In this document: positions 33,478 to 42,372 of the stretch, piece by piece
Position numbering within the stretch: position 1 is the stretch's first letter
Layout of the letters: each line of letters opens with the position of its first letter
Assembly (NCBI RefSeq): GCF_005403045.1
Contig: NZ_BJCL01000017.1
Coordinates: forward strand, 59,906 to 123,905
Length of the DNA stretch: 64,000 nt
Source of the DNA: Pseudaquabacterium pictum
GTDB lineage: Bacteria > Pseudomonadota > Gammaproteobacteria > Burkholderiales > Burkholderiaceae_C
Direction of reading: 5' to 3'
Translations under genes and position numbers: made by a program
The notes under the pieces: model-generated
Databases searched by the model: none
What the model was told of the DNA's origin: nothing
What the model saw: the letters and a program-made list of their open reading frames with translations, nothing else

Positions 33478-34992
33478 TCAGCCTTGTGCCACAGCGCGCG
33501 CGGCAGCGGCGCGCTTGCGCGCGGGCGGCTTGGCCTCGGCCCGGCTGGCACGAATGCGGGCCAGCACCGCCTGCGCCGGCTCGTCGGCCGGGTCCTGCGG
33601 CACCAGCTGGCCGGCGAAGGCGGCGCGGAGGATGTTCTGGCGCTGGGCGGCGGATTGGCGAAGCGCAGTGGCAATTGCACGATCCAATTCGCCTGCGACT
33701 TGCAGATGCGCATTGGCGACGGCGACGATCACTTCCTGCTCCGCCAAAGGCGGGAGCGGAAAAGGCGCCGCTTCAAACTTCTCCAGAGTCAGGTGCGCGA
33801 TGTTGGTGGTGATCGACGCCAGCGATCGAAAGACACCGGTGCAAACATTCGCCCTGAACACCAACTGCGCGTACTCGGGCAAAGCGACGCCAGGTGATGC
33901 CCGATACCGGTGAAGCGTCTTCTGGAAGCAAAGCGGTTCGGCATATCCACGGAAGATGGCGCTCTGGCCGACCAACTCTGGACTTTGGCCCTCACTGACC
34001 AAAATATCGCCCTCGACCAGCCGGTACTTGGCGAAGTGAGCGTCGTCAAAATCCATGGACTCGACATCAGAGAAGTCGATGCGGTTGTCCTTGATGTTCG
34101 CCACCCGAAGGTAGCGCTGTGTCCACCTGCCAGTGAGGTATTGAGGTGCGCGCTGGCGCCCCAGCAAGACGTCTCCAGTCATTTCGGTGGTTGCCCAGAT
34201 CCAGCCAACGGGAAGTTGCTGTTGGCCCCCTTTCAGCGCAGGCGCGGGCGCGGCGTACTTCGCCTGCCAACCAGGCGGCAGCGCCTTACCCGATGCCTCA
34301 GCCTTGTCGCGCTGCGCGCCTTCCCACCGCGCGCGTCGCTCGGCCAGGATGCGCTGCAGCAGTTCGGCGCCAGTCTCAGCGGGCGGATTCGCTGCGCGCC
34401 AATCGGCCGTCAGGTCGCCTTGCACTGCCGCCTTCAGCATAGACTGGCGGTAGCGCTGGAGCTTGGCTTGGGCGGTCTTCAGTTCTTCCACCCCGGCATC
34501 CAGCTCGGAAAGCAGATCTTCGAGCGCGTTCGCAATCCGGAGCTGTTCCTTGGGCGGTGGCACTGGCACCCGGTGCGCCAGGAACGGCCCGCGATTGATG
34601 TGCTTCATCGTGGACCCGTGCAAGTGCTCGGTGTCTTGCATCTGCGCGATCGCAACTCTCAGCCAGTGCAGCAGCCAAGGTGCATGGGCGACTGCTGAGT
34701 TCGGAACCACCTTGAAGATGTGTTGGTTGACCAACGCCTCGCCTCTTCCCCAGCGGAAGGCGTCCAGCGTCGCTGACCAACTGACCAGAATGTCCCCCGT
34801 CCGAACACGGTACTCATCCGGAACCTGACGCTGCGTGAGGTGAAGCGGTCGCTCAGGGTCCGTTAGGTTCTGAATCCGGATGATCGGCAAGCCGCTTTCG
34901 GATCGATCTGTCGGCTTGAAAGCGAATCCGTTGATGTACTCCGCAAGGTCACCAACGGTTGCCCAAGCCCAGCCCTTCGGCAACTCACTCAC
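33478..34992 (-). CDS. hsdS: Type I restriction specificity subunit HsdS
   Basis: The product is 504 residues with two target-recognition domains. TRD1 starts LPKGWAWATVGDLAEYINGF and TRD2 starts LPVGWIWATTEMTGDVLLG. Each TRD is followed by a conserved helix pair (PPKEQLRIANALEDLLSELD and PPLAEQEVIVAVANAHLQ). The two half-sites of a split recognition sequence are read by the two TRDs. It overlaps hsdR by ATGA and is followed after 3 bases by the DUF1016 gene. The C-terminus is a K/R/A tail. Confidence 0.95.
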   Translation of the reverse strand: MSELPKGWAWATVGDLAEYINGFAFKPTDRSESGLPIIRIQNLTDPERPLHLTQRQVPDEYRVRTGDILVSWSATLDAFRWGRGEALVNQHIFKVVPNSAVAHAPWLLHWLRVAIAQMQDTEHLHGSTMKHINRGPFLAHRVPVPPPKEQLRIANALEDLLSELDAGVEELKTAQAKLQRYRQSMLKAAVQGDLTADWRAANPPAETGAELLQRILAERRARWEGAQRDKAEASGKALPPGWQAKYAAPAPALKGGQQQLPVGWIWATTEMTGDVLLGRQRAPQYLTGRWTQRYLRVANIKDNRIDFSDVESMDFDDAHFAKYRLVEGDILVSEGQSPELVGQSAIFRGYAEPLCFQKTLHRYRASPGVALPEYAQLVFRANVCTGVFRSLASITTNIAHLTLEKFEAAPFPLPPLAEQEVIVAVANAHLQVAGELDRAIATALRQSAAQRQNILRAAFAGQLVPQDPADEPAQAVLARIRASRAEAKPPARKRAAAARAVAQG

Positions 34993-37784
34993 GCCACCAA
35001 CTCCACATTCATCTCATCCATCAACCCACTCAGCTCCTGCCCGAACAGATTCCACGCCCGCTGCCGCCCGCCCTTGGCCGCCAGGTCGGCAAAGTCCAGG
35101 TCGTCGATCTCGATCACCGCGCTGGCTGCGATGTGGTCCTTCATCGCCCGCAGCCAGTCCATCTGCTCGGGCGTGAAGGCCGTGGCGCGCTGGGCGTTGT
35201 GACGAAACACCCAGGTCTGGAAGCGGCGGTCCACCTCGTCGGCAAAGGGCCGCAATTCGGCGTCCAGCCCCAGGGCGAAGCGCAGCAGCGACACGATGTC
35301 GGTCAGCTGCCGGCGCAGGCCCACGCCCTTCACCCGGTTGCCCTGCACCCGGGCGTAGGCGGCCCACAGGCGCTCGGTGGTCAGCATCAGCGGCGGACGG
35401 GCCAGGTTGTCGTGCAGGGCCTGCACCTGGTCCAGCACCAGGGCGCGGCGCTGCCAGGGCTGGCCGTAGACGAAGCCCAGCGCGGCAATCTCGTCGGCAT
35501 GGTGGCGCAAATGGTCTTCAAACGCCTGGATGGCGGCCTGCGCCTGGCCGTCGGCCTGTTCGCTGAAGCCCGAGAAGCGCAGGGTGTCGAGGTTGACGTG
35601 GTCGATGATCTGCTCACGCTCGCGGCGGGCGGTCTCGATGCGTTCACGCAAGTCGGGTGAATCGAAGGCGGCACAGGCGGCAGCCACGCGGGCGCTGCGG
35701 GCAGCGTCACGCTCAGCGTCGGTCAGAGTGCCGGCGCTGCGGGTGATGCCGGCCGCCTGGGCGGTGGCGAGTGCGGCCTGCTCGATGGCGTCGGGATTCA
35801 GTGCCTGGATCAGCGCGCGGCCCAGTTCACCCACCGGCACGCCGCCCGCGGCCTGGGCGATGCGCTGCTGCTGGCCGTCGTCCAGCAGCCTGGCCAGGCG
35901 CACCAGGCGGTTGCCCAGGCTGAGCACGGTATCGTCGTCGCGCGTGCCCATGGCCACCTGCTTGAGCAGGCTGTCCAGCGGCACGGTGGGCTGGCGCTCC
36001 AGCGGGCGGCTGTCGGTCTTCAGCGAGCGTTCCACGCCCACGGCGTCGATCAGCACGAAGCGGGTCTTGGCGCCCTCGGCGCTGGCGCTGACCTTGCGCA
36101 GGCCCTCGGCATCGAGCCCGCGCACACCGCGGCCCTTCATCTGCTCGTAGTAGCCGCGGCTGCGCACGTCGCGCATGAACAGCAGCACCTCCAGTGGCTT
36201 CACGTCGGTGCCGGTGGCGATCATGTCGACGGTGACGGCGATGCGCGGGTGGTAGTCGTTGCGGAAGGCCTGCAGCACGCCCTCGGCGTCCTTCTCGCCA
36301 TAGGTCACCTTGCGGCAGAAGGCGTTGCCCTGGTCGTAGACCTCGCGCACCGCCTGCACGATGTCGTCGGCATGGCTGTCGGTCTTGGCGAAGATCAGGG
36401 TCTTGGGCGCTTCCTTGCGGGCCGGGAACAGCCGCGTTTCCACCGCCGACTTCATCGCCTGGATGACCTGGCGGATCTGGCTTTTGTTGACGACCGAGCG
36501 GTCGAGGTCGCGGCCGGTGTAGGCGGTGTCCTCGTCGAGCTGGGCCCAGCGCTTCACTCGGGTGGCGCGGTCGCGGTGGTCCACCCATTCCCGGGCCTGC
36601 AGCGCGCCGCCTTGCCCTGTCACGTCGGTCTGGATCTCCCACACGTCGTAGCCCACGTTCACCGCGTCGGCCACCGAGTCCTCGTAGCTGTACTCGGCCA
36701 CGATGTTCTGGTTGAAGAAGCCGTAGGTGCGGTTGTCGGGCGTGGCGGTCAGGCCAACCAGGAAGGCGTCGAAGTAGTCCAGCACCTGCTTCCACAGGTT
36801 GTAGATGCTGCGGTGGCACTCGTCGATGACCACCACGTCGAAGGACTCGACCGGGACGGCGGGGTTGTAGCGCACCAGCCGGCCCTGCCCGGTCTGACGC
36901 TCGGCCGAAGCGGGCGGCGCCACCTCGAACGACGACAGGTCGTCGGCTGAATCGTCGATGGGCTGGCCGCTCAGCACCGAGTACAGCCGCTGGATGGTGC
37001 TGATCACCACCTGGGCATGCGGGTCCAGCGCCGGGCCGGCCAGGCGCTGCACGTTGTACAGCTCGGTGAAGGTGCGGCCGTCGTCGGGCGGCGTGTAGGC
37101 CATGAATTCCTGGTGCGCCTGCTTGCCCAGGTTTCGGGTGTCGACCAGGAACAGCACGCGCCGCGCGCCGCCGAACTTCAGCAGCCGGTAGATGGCGGTG
37201 ATGGCGGTGAAGGTCTTGCCGGCGCCGGTGGCCATGTGCACCAGGGCGCGCGGGCGGTTCGCGGCCAGGCTGGTTTCCAGTCCGGTGACGGCGCTGACTT
37301 GGCAGCCGCGCAGGCCCGCTTCCGCCAGCGCGGGCAGGCCGTCGGCCAGGCGCTTGCGCAGGCTGCGTGGTTCACCAGCCCAGGCGTCCAACTGCTCGGG
37401 CCTGAAGAAATGAAAAATCTCGCGCGACCGCGGTGCCGGGTCGCGGCTGTCGGTGAAGCGGATGATCTGACCGGTGGCCTCGAACAGGAAGGGTAGCGGC
37501 TGGTGGTTGGTGGTCCACTTCAGCCGGGCACTGGCGTAGCGCTCGGTCTGCGGCTCGGTGGCCGTCAGGTTCTCGCCGGCTTCCTCGCGCTTGGCCTCGA
37601 TGACGCCGAGCGGGCGACGATCCACGAACAGCACGTAGTCGGCCGGGCCCGCGTCAGTCATGAATTCACGCACCGCGATGCCAGAGGCGGCACCGAGGTT
37701 GGCGGTCTTCAGGTCTTGCACCAGCCAGCCCGCGTCGACCAGCTGCTTGTCGATGATGAGCCGGGCGCGTGCTTCTGGCGTCAT
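34989..37784 (-). CDS. hsdR: Type I restriction endonuclease/translocase HsdR
   Basis: The product is 931 residues from ATG 37784, chosen for the AAGGGAGAG ribosome site 11 bases upstream; in-frame starts up to 37835 lack one. The N-terminal nuclease is PADYVLFVDRRPLGVIEAKR. SF2 helicase motifs are MATGAGKTFTAITA (I), VVIDECHRS (II), LVGLTATPDNR (III) and MKGRGVRGLD (VI). An EcoEI-like C-terminal domain follows. It makes double-strand breaks after ATP-driven translocation at unmethylated sites. It is the first gene of a five-gene operon (R-S-DUF1016-M-TIGR02391). Confidence 0.95.
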   Translation of the reverse strand: MTPEARARLIIDKQLVDAGWLVQDLKTANLGAASGIAVREFMTDAGPADYVLFVDRRPLGVIEAKREEAGENLTATEPQTERYASARLKWTTNHQPLPFLFEATGQIIRFTDSRDPAPRSREIFHFFRPEQLDAWAGEPRSLRKRLADGLPALAEAGLRGCQVSAVTGLETSLAANRPRALVHMATGAGKTFTAITAIYRLLKFGGARRVLFLVDTRNLGKQAHQEFMAYTPPDDGRTFTELYNVQRLAGPALDPHAQVVISTIQRLYSVLSGQPIDDSADDLSSFEVAPPASAERQTGQGRLVRYNPAVPVESFDVVVIDECHRSIYNLWKQVLDYFDAFLVGLTATPDNRTYGFFNQNIVAEYSYEDSVADAVNVGYDVWEIQTDVTGQGGALQAREWVDHRDRATRVKRWAQLDEDTAYTGRDLDRSVVNKSQIRQVIQAMKSAVETRLFPARKEAPKTLIFAKTDSHADDIVQAVREVYDQGNAFCRKVTYGEKDAEGVLQAFRNDYHPRIAVTVDMIATGTDVKPLEVLLFMRDVRSRGYYEQMKGRGVRGLDAEGLRKVSASAEGAKTRFVLIDAVGVERSLKTDSRPLERQPTVPLDSLLKQVAMGTRDDDTVLSLGNRLVRLARLLDDGQQQRIAQAAGGVPVGELGRALIQALNPDAIEQAALATAQAAGITRSAGTLTDAERDAARSARVAAACAAFDSPDLRERIETARREREQIIDHVNLDTLRFSGFSEQADGQAQAAIQAFEDHLRHHADEIAALGFVYGQPWQRRALVLDQVQALHDNLARPPLMLTTERLWAAYARVQGNRVKGVGLRRQLTDIVSLLRFALGLDAELRPFADEVDRRFQTWVFRHNAQRATAFTPEQMDWLRAMKDHIAASAVIEIDDLDFADLAAKGGRQRAWNLFGQELSGLMDEMNVELVA

Positions 37785-38246
37785 GCGGCGGTACTCTCCC
37801 TTGGGCGGAAGCATAACTGCCGGCCGAACTGCCACCAGGTCGCCAATCAGGGGGCTTGAAGGCAGCCAAGCCAGGCAGTGGCGGGCAGTTGGACTCGGCG
37901 GGTCGCAGCTTCACCGTCCGCGTCCGCTGCGCGGTGGTCCAGGGCGCGCCAGCGTCGCGCTATGGCGGGTAGCGTGACTACGGTCGCCGCAGGTCACCGC
38001 CGGCAACCGCTGCATGGCGGTCGTTGGGCTGCCGAAGCGCTCAAACTCTTCGTTGCCAGGCTTGGGGCTTTTCGCCTGAGCGAAAACCGGGATGCCCATT
38101 CCAGGCGCGCGCCGTCGCGCTTGGTCCCTGCGGGACTGCCGGCACGCCGGCACCCTCCAGGCCACCCTAGCCCTACGCGCTTCGCTTGTCGCAAGACCCA
38201 GTGCGGTGGTGTGGTGGGGGTGTGGGTTGCTGTGTCGACCCACCGT
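37785..38246. other. Divergent intergenic region between hsdR and radC
   Basis: About 460 bases precede the structured radC leader. It must hold the hsdR promoter (minus) and the radC promoter (plus). Short frames have no ribosome site. GC-rich imperfect repeats (GCCGGCACGCCGGCACC near 38143) are present. No promoter could be named with confidence. Confidence 0.35.
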
Positions 38247-38390
38247 ATCACGTCGTTCTCGCCGTCAAGGTCTGCGTGAGCGCGGGGCGCTCCCTTGCGC
38301 CCTTCGGTCGTCTTCGAACCCTGACCGCTGCGCTGCGACGTGATGGATTCGGTCTCGGGCAATCCCGCCCGATCAAGACCGGAGTTCCTC
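38247..38390 (+). ncRNA. Structured leader of radC (copy D, radC-motif-like)
   Basis: The outer stem ATCACGTCG (38247-38255) pairs perfectly with CGACGTGAT (38336-38344). An inner stem GTCAAGGT (38264-38271) pairs with ACCCTGAC (38318-38325) with one mismatch. A second domain is a strong hairpin: CGGTCT-CGGGC (38350-38360) with GCCCG (38367-38371) and AGACCG (38376-38381). It ends on the first base of the GGAG ribosome site 38381-38384, just before ATG 38391. The primary sequence differs from copies A-C, but the nested-stem plan is the same. This suggests structural conservation and control of radC translation. Confidence 0.65.
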
Positions 38391-38924
38391 ATGTCGCAGT
38401 CTTCTTTCTCCTTCGCTGTCTCTTCCACGGAAGCCCGGTTCACGAACGCGCTGCTGGTCCGTGACGTCGATGGCCAGTACCGCGTGGCCAGTGCCGACGA
38501 AGTTCTGTCGCAGGCCTGGGGCGTGCTGGCAGATCGCGTGAAGCCCGGCGTGACGCTGTCGTCGCCGCAGGACGTGAAGGACTATCTGCGCCTGGCGATC
38601 GGCATGCTGGAACACGAAGTCTTCTGCGTTGTCTTCCTGGACGCGCAGCATCGCGTCATCGAGCTGCAGCAGATGTTCCGCGGCACAGTGACGCAGACCT
38701 CGGTCTATCCCCGCGAAGTCGTCAAGGCGAGCCTGGCGCTCAACGCGGCGGCGGTCATCCTGGCGCACAACCATCCGTCGGGTGCGGCGGAGCCGAGCCG
38801 TGCGGACGAGTACCTGACGCAGACGCTGAAGACCGCGCTGCAGCTGGTCGACGTGCGTGTGCTCGATCACCTGGTGGTCACGGCGAATGTCGTGGTGAGC
38901 TTCGCGGAACGTGGGCTGCTCTGA
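38391..38924 (+). CDS. radC: RadC-like JAB-domain protein
   Basis: The product is 177 residues from ATG 38391 with GGAG 7 bases upstream. The JAMM/MPN+ metal site is complete: Glu in [13 protein letters not shown] and the [14 protein letters not shown] block. [20 protein letters not shown] precedes it. The N-terminal HhH domain of chromosomal RadC is absent, as in plasmid- and island-encoded versions. The molecular activity of RadC is unsettled; on mobile elements it often sits with anti-restriction genes in the leading region, as here. Confidence 0.92.
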   Translation: MSQSSFSFAVSSTEARFTNALLVRDVDGQYRVASADEVLSQAWGVLADRVKPGVTLSSPQDVKDYLRLAIGMLEHEVFCVVFLDAQHRVIELQQMFRGTVTQTSVYPREVVKASLALNAAAVILAHNHPSGAAEPSRADEYLTQTLKTALQLVDVRVLDHLVVTANVVVSFAERGLL

Positions 38925-39015
38925 CACGTTCGCATCGGGGCGGCCGCGGTGTCGCCCCTTCTTCTCGCCTGCGGCATGGGCGGTGGGCTGGCACCCACCG
39001 GGCCAACCCAGACCT

Positions 39016-39340
39016 GAAGTGCGCCGCTGCGCGGCGGTGGATCGCTCACCCAGCAGGTTCGCGCGTGTTGCCAGTGCTGTGGAAAGCCGGTCGTTGCGCC
39101 CGATGGCCCGCAGAACACGGTGGCCGATCTGCTCTTGTCGGTCCGTCCCTTGATCGACGCATAGCGCCAGCCATTCATGCCCCAAGGGTGAAGGCTGCGC
39201 CCACGTCCTCACCCGGTCTCTGCGCTGCGCTCCGAGCTGCGGCTTGCGGGCGCGCCCTTGTGTCCTGCCTGTCTGTCGCTGTTCATGCGTCGGGACGGCT
39301 CCGAAGAGCAGATTTTTCAACCACCGCAGAGGACACAGCC
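39016..39340 (+). ncRNA. Structured leader RNA, copy B (before the ParB-like gene)
   Basis: This is a diverged copy of the leader at 5250 and 42046. The long-range stem is kept exactly: CGACGCAT (39155-39162) with ATGCGTCG (39285-39292). The inner hairpin GGGTGAAGG (39186-39194) with CCTCACCC (39207-39214) is also kept, although the flanking bases between 39040 and 39150 have drifted strongly. Upstream hairpin arms CGCCGC/GCGGCG are preserved with a different loop. Conservation of paired blocks amid divergence is the signature of a functional fold. It ends at ATG 39341 with GAGGACACAGCC before it. Confidence 0.72.
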
Positions 39341-41470
39341 ATGAGCGCAACGACCATCCACAGCACCGACACCACCACCAAGGCGCGGTTCCTCGCCCCC
39401 GGGACTCACCAAAGAGCAGACGCCAAGGGCAAGGGAAAAGGGCAGGGCGCATTGCCTGCGAAAGGCATGACCAAGACCAGCAAGGGCCGAGCCACCGAGC
39501 CGGCAGCGAGCGTCGAAGACGAAGCCTTCGCGGCGGGCGACCTGGTGCTGATCCCGCTGTCGCGCCTCGTGCCGTCCGCGTTTAATGTGCGCAAGTCCGG
39601 CGGTGAGGATGTCGGCGAACTGGCCGCACTCATCAAGGCCCAGGGCCTGCTGCAGAACCTCGTCGTTCATCCTGACGAAACCAAGCGCGGCAAGGCGACC
39701 GGTGACTATGGCGTCGCGGCTGGCGGCCGCCGTCTGCGTGCGCTGGGCCTGCTGGCCAAGGCCGGGGACATCGCGCTCGACAAGGACATTCTTTGCCGAC
39801 TGATCACGCGCGATGCCGCCATCGCCGCGAGCATGGCCGAGAACAGTGGCCGGGCTGCGATGAGTGTGGCCGATACCGTCACGGCCTTCGCCGAGATGAT
39901 CGCCGCAGGGGCGGGCGTGGAAGACGTGGCGGTGTGCTTCGGCATCACGCCGCTGACGGTGCAACGCCGTTTGAAGCTGGCGAAGGTGTCGCCGTTGCTG
40001 TTCGAGCTGTTCCGGCAGGACAAGATCAACCTTGACCAGCTGATGGCGCTGGCGATCACCGACGACCACGCCGCGCAGGAGCGGGTTTGGAACTCGACGC
40101 CGTCCTACAACCGCAACCCCAGCGGTCTGCGTCGCCTGCTGCTGGGACGCGAAATTGGCGCGGCCACCGATCCCCTGGCCAAGTTCGTCGGCATCCCGGC
40201 TTACGAGGCAGCGGGCGGTGTCGTGGTGCGCGACCTGTTCGAGGATGCAGGCGGCGGCTACATCACCGACGCCGAACTGCTGCAGCGGCTGGCCGTCGAG
40301 CAGCTGACCGAGCGGGCGCATGCCTTCAAGGGCGAAGGCTGGGCCTGGACCGAGGCGCGGACCTCGTTCGATCACTCGGAGCGGCAGGGCTTCGGGGTGG
40401 CCACCATGAAGCAGCGCGCACCAACGCCAGAACAGCAGGCCGCGCGCGATGTGCTTCTGGCCGCCAAGGAGGAAGCCAACAAGGGACTTGAAGACCTCTA
40501 TGACGCCGAAGACAGCGACGACGATCCGGGCTTCGACTCAACGAAGGCGAGCGCGCTGGAAGCAGAAGTCGAGGCCATCGACGCCAAGCTGGAAAAGCTG
40601 CGCCACGAACTGAGCGAGTGGAGCGCCGACATCCTGGCTTTCGCCGGTGTCGTGGTGGCACTCGACCGCAATGGCGAGGTGATCGTGCATCGCGGCATGG
40701 TGAAGCCGGAAGACCGCAAGCAGGCAGCAAAGGCCGCAGCGGCAGCGGCTGGCGCACCCGGAGCGAACGGGGCAACCGGCGACACAGGAGAGGGCGCCGA
40801 GCCACAAGCCAGCGCGAACCCTGAAAGCCTCGTCCGCAAGCTGACCTCCCACAAGACGAAGGCACTGCAGGTGCTGATGTCGGACAACACCCACGTTGCC
40901 CTGGCTGCACTCGCGCACACGTTGGTGCAGCAGCTGGTGATCGGCTACGCGGGCGGCAGGCACCGCACCGTGTCGGCGCTGAACCTTCGGGCCAACGACT
41001 GCGACAGCGCACTCAAGGGCGTGGCCGACGACATCGAGGCATCGCGCGCATGGGGCGAACTGGCGAGCCGGCTGGACAACTGGCGCGAACGCCTGCCGGG
41101 CGATTCGGATCGGCTGCTGCCCTGGCTGATCGGCCAGCCGCTGGACACGTTGCTCGAACTGTTGGCGCTTTGCTCGGCGCTGTCCGTCAGTGCCATGAGT
41201 GGGCGCGAGGCCGACACCACCGGCGACGCCCTGGCCGATGCGGTGGGCCTGGACATGGCCGACTGGTGGACGCCGACCGCTGGCAGCTATCTCGCCCAGG
41301 TGCCGAAGGCGCGGATCGTCGAGGCAGTGACCGAGGCGGTTTCCGTCGAGAAGGCCGCGCCGCTGGCCAAGCTCAAGAAGGGCGAAGCGGTCGCCGCTGC
41401 CGAAGCGCTGCTGCAGGGCACCCGCTGGCTTCCCTCGCCACTGCGCGCGCGGGGGCCGGCCACGGCCTGA
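39341..41470 (+). CDS. ParB-like protein of the mobile-element leading region
   Basis: The product is 709 residues. ATG 39341 follows the leader; longer GTG starts would run through it. The N-terminal tag SIHSTDTTT-like block (DTTTKARFLAPGTHQRA) resembles that of the ArdC and 5565 proteins. The ParB-N domain (LSRLVPSAFNVRKSGGEDVG, GDYGVAAGGRRLRALGLLAK) is followed by a HTH (EDVAVCFGITPLTVQRRLKL). A long C-terminal half carries an acidic/coiled segment. ParB-like CTPase/nuclease-fold proteins of this size are common on ICEs and plasmids; recent work links several to anti-defence or early transfer. It is not the partition ParB, which is at 15360-16385. Confidence 0.85.
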   Translation: MSATTIHSTDTTTKARFLAPGTHQRADAKGKGKGQGALPAKGMTKTSKGRATEPAASVEDEAFAAGDLVLIPLSRLVPSAFNVRKSGGEDVGELAALIKAQGLLQNLVVHPDETKRGKATGDYGVAAGGRRLRALGLLAKAGDIALDKDILCRLITRDAAIAASMAENSGRAAMSVADTVTAFAEMIAAGAGVEDVAVCFGITPLTVQRRLKLAKVSPLLFELFRQDKINLDQLMALAITDDHAAQERVWNSTPSYNRNPSGLRRLLLGREIGAATDPLAKFVGIPAYEAAGGVVVRDLFEDAGGGYITDAELLQRLAVEQLTERAHAFKGEGWAWTEARTSFDHSERQGFGVATMKQRAPTPEQQAARDVLLAAKEEANKGLEDLYDAEDSDDDPGFDSTKASALEAEVEAIDAKLEKLRHELSEWSADILAFAGVVVALDRNGEVIVHRGMVKPEDRKQAAKAAAAAAGAPGANGATGDTGEGAEPQASANPESLVRKLTSHKTKALQVLMSDNTHVALAALAHTLVQQLVIGYAGGRHRTVSALNLRANDCDSALKGVADDIEASRAWGELASRLDNWRERLPGDSDRLLPWLIGQPLDTLLELLALCSALSVSAMSGREADTTGDALADAVGLDMADWWTPTAGSYLAQVPKARIVEAVTEAVSVEKAAPLAKLKKGEAVAAAEALLQGTRWLPSPLRARGPATA

Positions 41471-41544
41471 CGAATCAATCCCGGCCGTTGTCCGCACTAC
41501 AGCGGATGACGGCCGGGCCCACCGAACACAACTGAAGGACGACC

Positions 41545-41796
41545 ATGAAGATCGGCGAATTTCGCGCAGCGGTGGACTCCCTGAACTGGAACCGCCGCGA
41601 CCTGTCCGGCGCGACGCGCCAGGAGTTCGTGGCGATGGATGTGCGGACGCGGCTTGAGCGTCACATCGTCATCGTCTCCGGCCTGCTGCCGCTGGTGCAC
41701 GTACGGTTTGCGGACGACCTGGCGCACGCGACCTCGGCCATCGAATCGGCGCAGGCCACCATCGTTCGATGGGAAGGCTACCGGGCCCAGGCCTGA
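41545..41796 (+). CDS. Small helical hypothetical protein
   Basis: The product is 83 residues from ATG 41545 with AAGGACG 6-10 bases upstream, 74 bases after the ParB-like gene. It starts MKIGEFRAAVDSLNWNRRDL and is alpha-helical with a hydrophobic middle (HIVIVSGLLPLVHVRFADD). The family is not recognised. Same direction and spacing suggest co-transcription with the ParB-like gene. Confidence 0.6.
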   Translation: MKIGEFRAAVDSLNWNRRDLSGATRQEFVAMDVRTRLERHIVIVSGLLPLVHVRFADDLAHATSAIESAQATIVRWEGYRAQA

Positions 41797-42045
41797 CCCA
41801 ACCAGGCGGGGCGCTCTCTTCGGGGCGCTGCCCCGAGGGCGCTGGCCAGAGCCCCGGCTGCCGGCATCGTGGGCGCTGCGCGCCGGTGCTGGAGGGGGTC
41901 GCTCAAGTAGGGACGACTCGCGCCTGGTCGCCCTCTCGCTGCGCTCGGGTTGCCCAGGCGCGAGACACCCCTTCGGCGCTGGCCTTAACCCCGCACAGCA
42001 GGCCCAGCGCGTTGCGCACGGCCTCAAGCCTGCGCTGCGCTGGTT
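41797..42045. other. Spacer between small gene and leader copy C
   Basis: About 250 bases of GC-rich sequence with local inverted repeats (GCGCTCTCTTCGGGGCGC near 41812). A promoter for the ardC transcript may lie here. No gene is supported. Confidence 0.3.
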
Positions 42046-42372
42046 GAAGTGCGCCGCGGTGCGGCGATGGATCGCTCAGCTGGGAAGCTTCGCGCGTGTC
42101 GTTGATGGGGTGGTAAGCCGGCCTGTGCGTTCGGTGGCTCGGGGTGGCTGATCTGCCTGTCGGTTCGCCTCTTTCCGACGCATAGCGGCCTCCAGTCAGG
42201 TCCCAAGGGTGAAGGCTGCGCCCACGGTCCTCACCCGGTCTCTGCACTTCGCGTTGCTTCGCTTCGAGCTGCGGCTTGCGGCCGTGCCCTTGTGTCCTGC
42301 CTGGCTTCCGCTGTTCATGCGTCGAGGCGAAACCGACGGGCAGATTTCCAACCACCACACGAGGCCACCAGC
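42046..42372 (+). ncRNA. Structured leader RNA, copy C (before ardC)
   Basis: This copy is over 90% identical to copy A at 5250-5564 by eye, and the identity continues about 70 bases into the coding region. The stem CGACGCAT (42176-42183) / ATGCGTCG (42317-42324) is extended by AGCGG / CCGCT. The inner hairpin GGGTGAAGG (42207-42215) / CCTCACCC (42229-42236) is intact. A short insertion relative to copy A (GCACTTCGCGTTGCTTCGC near 42245) falls in an unpaired part. GAGGCCACCAGC precedes the ATG. The anti-restriction gene downstream fits the gene types reported for the radC motif. Confidence 0.72.

Noticed and set aside
39065..39340. GTG start extending the ParB-like protein by 92 residues
   Set aside because: It would translate the structured leader, whose paired blocks are conserved as RNA/DNA rather than as protein.
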